NCBI GenBank assembly: GCA_965249765.1
Contig: CBDFMR010000005.1
Coordinates: 1,550,001 to 1,614,000, forward strand
Direction of reading: 5' to 3'
Source: CBDFMR01 sp965249765
GTDB lineage: Bacteria > Bacteroidota > Bacteroidia > Chitinophagales > Saprospiraceae
DNA length: 64,000 nt
In this document: one piece after another, positions 63,697-64,000 of the stretch
Layout of the letters: each line of letters opens with the position of its first letter
Position numbering within the stretch: position 1 is the stretch's first letter
Notes under the pieces: generated by a model
Database searches by the model: none
What the model was told of the DNA's origin: nothing
The model's input: only the letters and a program-made list of their open reading frames with translations
Position numbers and translations under genes: made by a program

Positions 63697-64000
63697 ATTA
63701 TTTAATCTCACGACTTTTCGCAAGTGAAGAGGTAACGATCAGAATAGACAAATTGTTCCCCTAACTACCGTTACTTTTCGTTTTCAAGACCAGATTTGAA
63801 CTTGAAGAAACTCAAAGGGCCGTTTTATCGGATTTACGAATATATCTTTTTTTGATATGAAGATTATATTTAGTTTTCAAGAATGTGTAACTCGCGAATA
63901 ATTAGATACTTGTCGTATATATTTGAAAATCAATAATTTATACTCTTTTCGTTTAGGGTAATTTCTCTTTGAAGTATGATTGAAAATAACATTTTTCACA
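63697..64000. other. Region upstream of ssrA to window end
   Basis: 304 bp, AT-rich, no plausible coding frame. It should hold the ssrA promoter on the minus strand, but I see no clear TAnnTTTG box at the expected distance. Confidence 0.5.

Overview
This window is a piece of a Bacteroidota chromosome, most like the Saprospiria/Cytophaga-type marine lineages. The evidence is a dense set of type IX secretion (T9SS) cargo proteins with both known C-terminal sorting tails (type A Por-secretion tails and type B CHU_C/gliding tails), a PorP/SprF partner protein, HYR, SprB and choice-of-anchor repeats, Bacteroidota-style TAnnTTTG promoter boxes, lack of obvious Shine-Dalgarno sites, and a tmRNA tag ending in FALAA. 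The species cannot be named from the sequence.

Layout. 1-3818: end of a type B T9SS surface protein, then priA. 3785-10799: a stack of four insertion sequences. An IS1634-like element (IS-A, 3933-10651) carries inside it a second nearly identical copy (IS-B), an IS30-family element and an IS66-family element. Removing the three guests and their target duplications leaves exactly 1825 bp, the size of IS-B. Both IS1634-like insertions are flanked by very long direct repeats (148 and 156 bp). 10682-15531: an M28 aminopeptidase lipoprotein, a beta-propeller lipoprotein, two membrane proteins and an alpha/beta hydrolase. 15700-31286: two giant secreted proteins with different heads and an almost identical 3.46-kb tail; the first holds twelve 306-bp tandem repeats and has a frameshift just before its sorting tail. 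31378-36324: exbD genes (one broken), tRNA-Ala(GGC), an acyltransferase, holA and sppA.

36474-54726: a 1,878-residue SprB-like adhesin translationally coupled to a PorP/SprF protein, followed by a 6.0-kb tandem duplication. The duplicated unit holds the end of porP, a type B T9SS protein, a type A tail fragment, a short inverted-repeat element, a deoxynucleoside kinase and folK. The second copy has gained a 230-bp MITE-like element. The housekeeping genes of the two copies are almost identical, whereas the surface protein carries tight clusters of substitutions.

54755-64000: an alanine:cation symporter, a UbiD-type decarboxylase, small membrane proteins, two decayed genes meeting tail to tail (a two-component propeller sensor and a beta-propeller surface protein), a CBS-domain protein, a Nudix-like protein coupled to purC, and tmRNA (ssrA). 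The 3' ends of tRNA-Ala and tmRNA are each duplicated a short distance downstream, as integration scars would be.

Overall the housekeeping genes are ordinary. The biological interest is in surface-protein evolution (constant tails with exchangeable heads, array expansion, patchy divergence after tandem duplication) and in the unusual insertion behaviour of the IS1634-like element.
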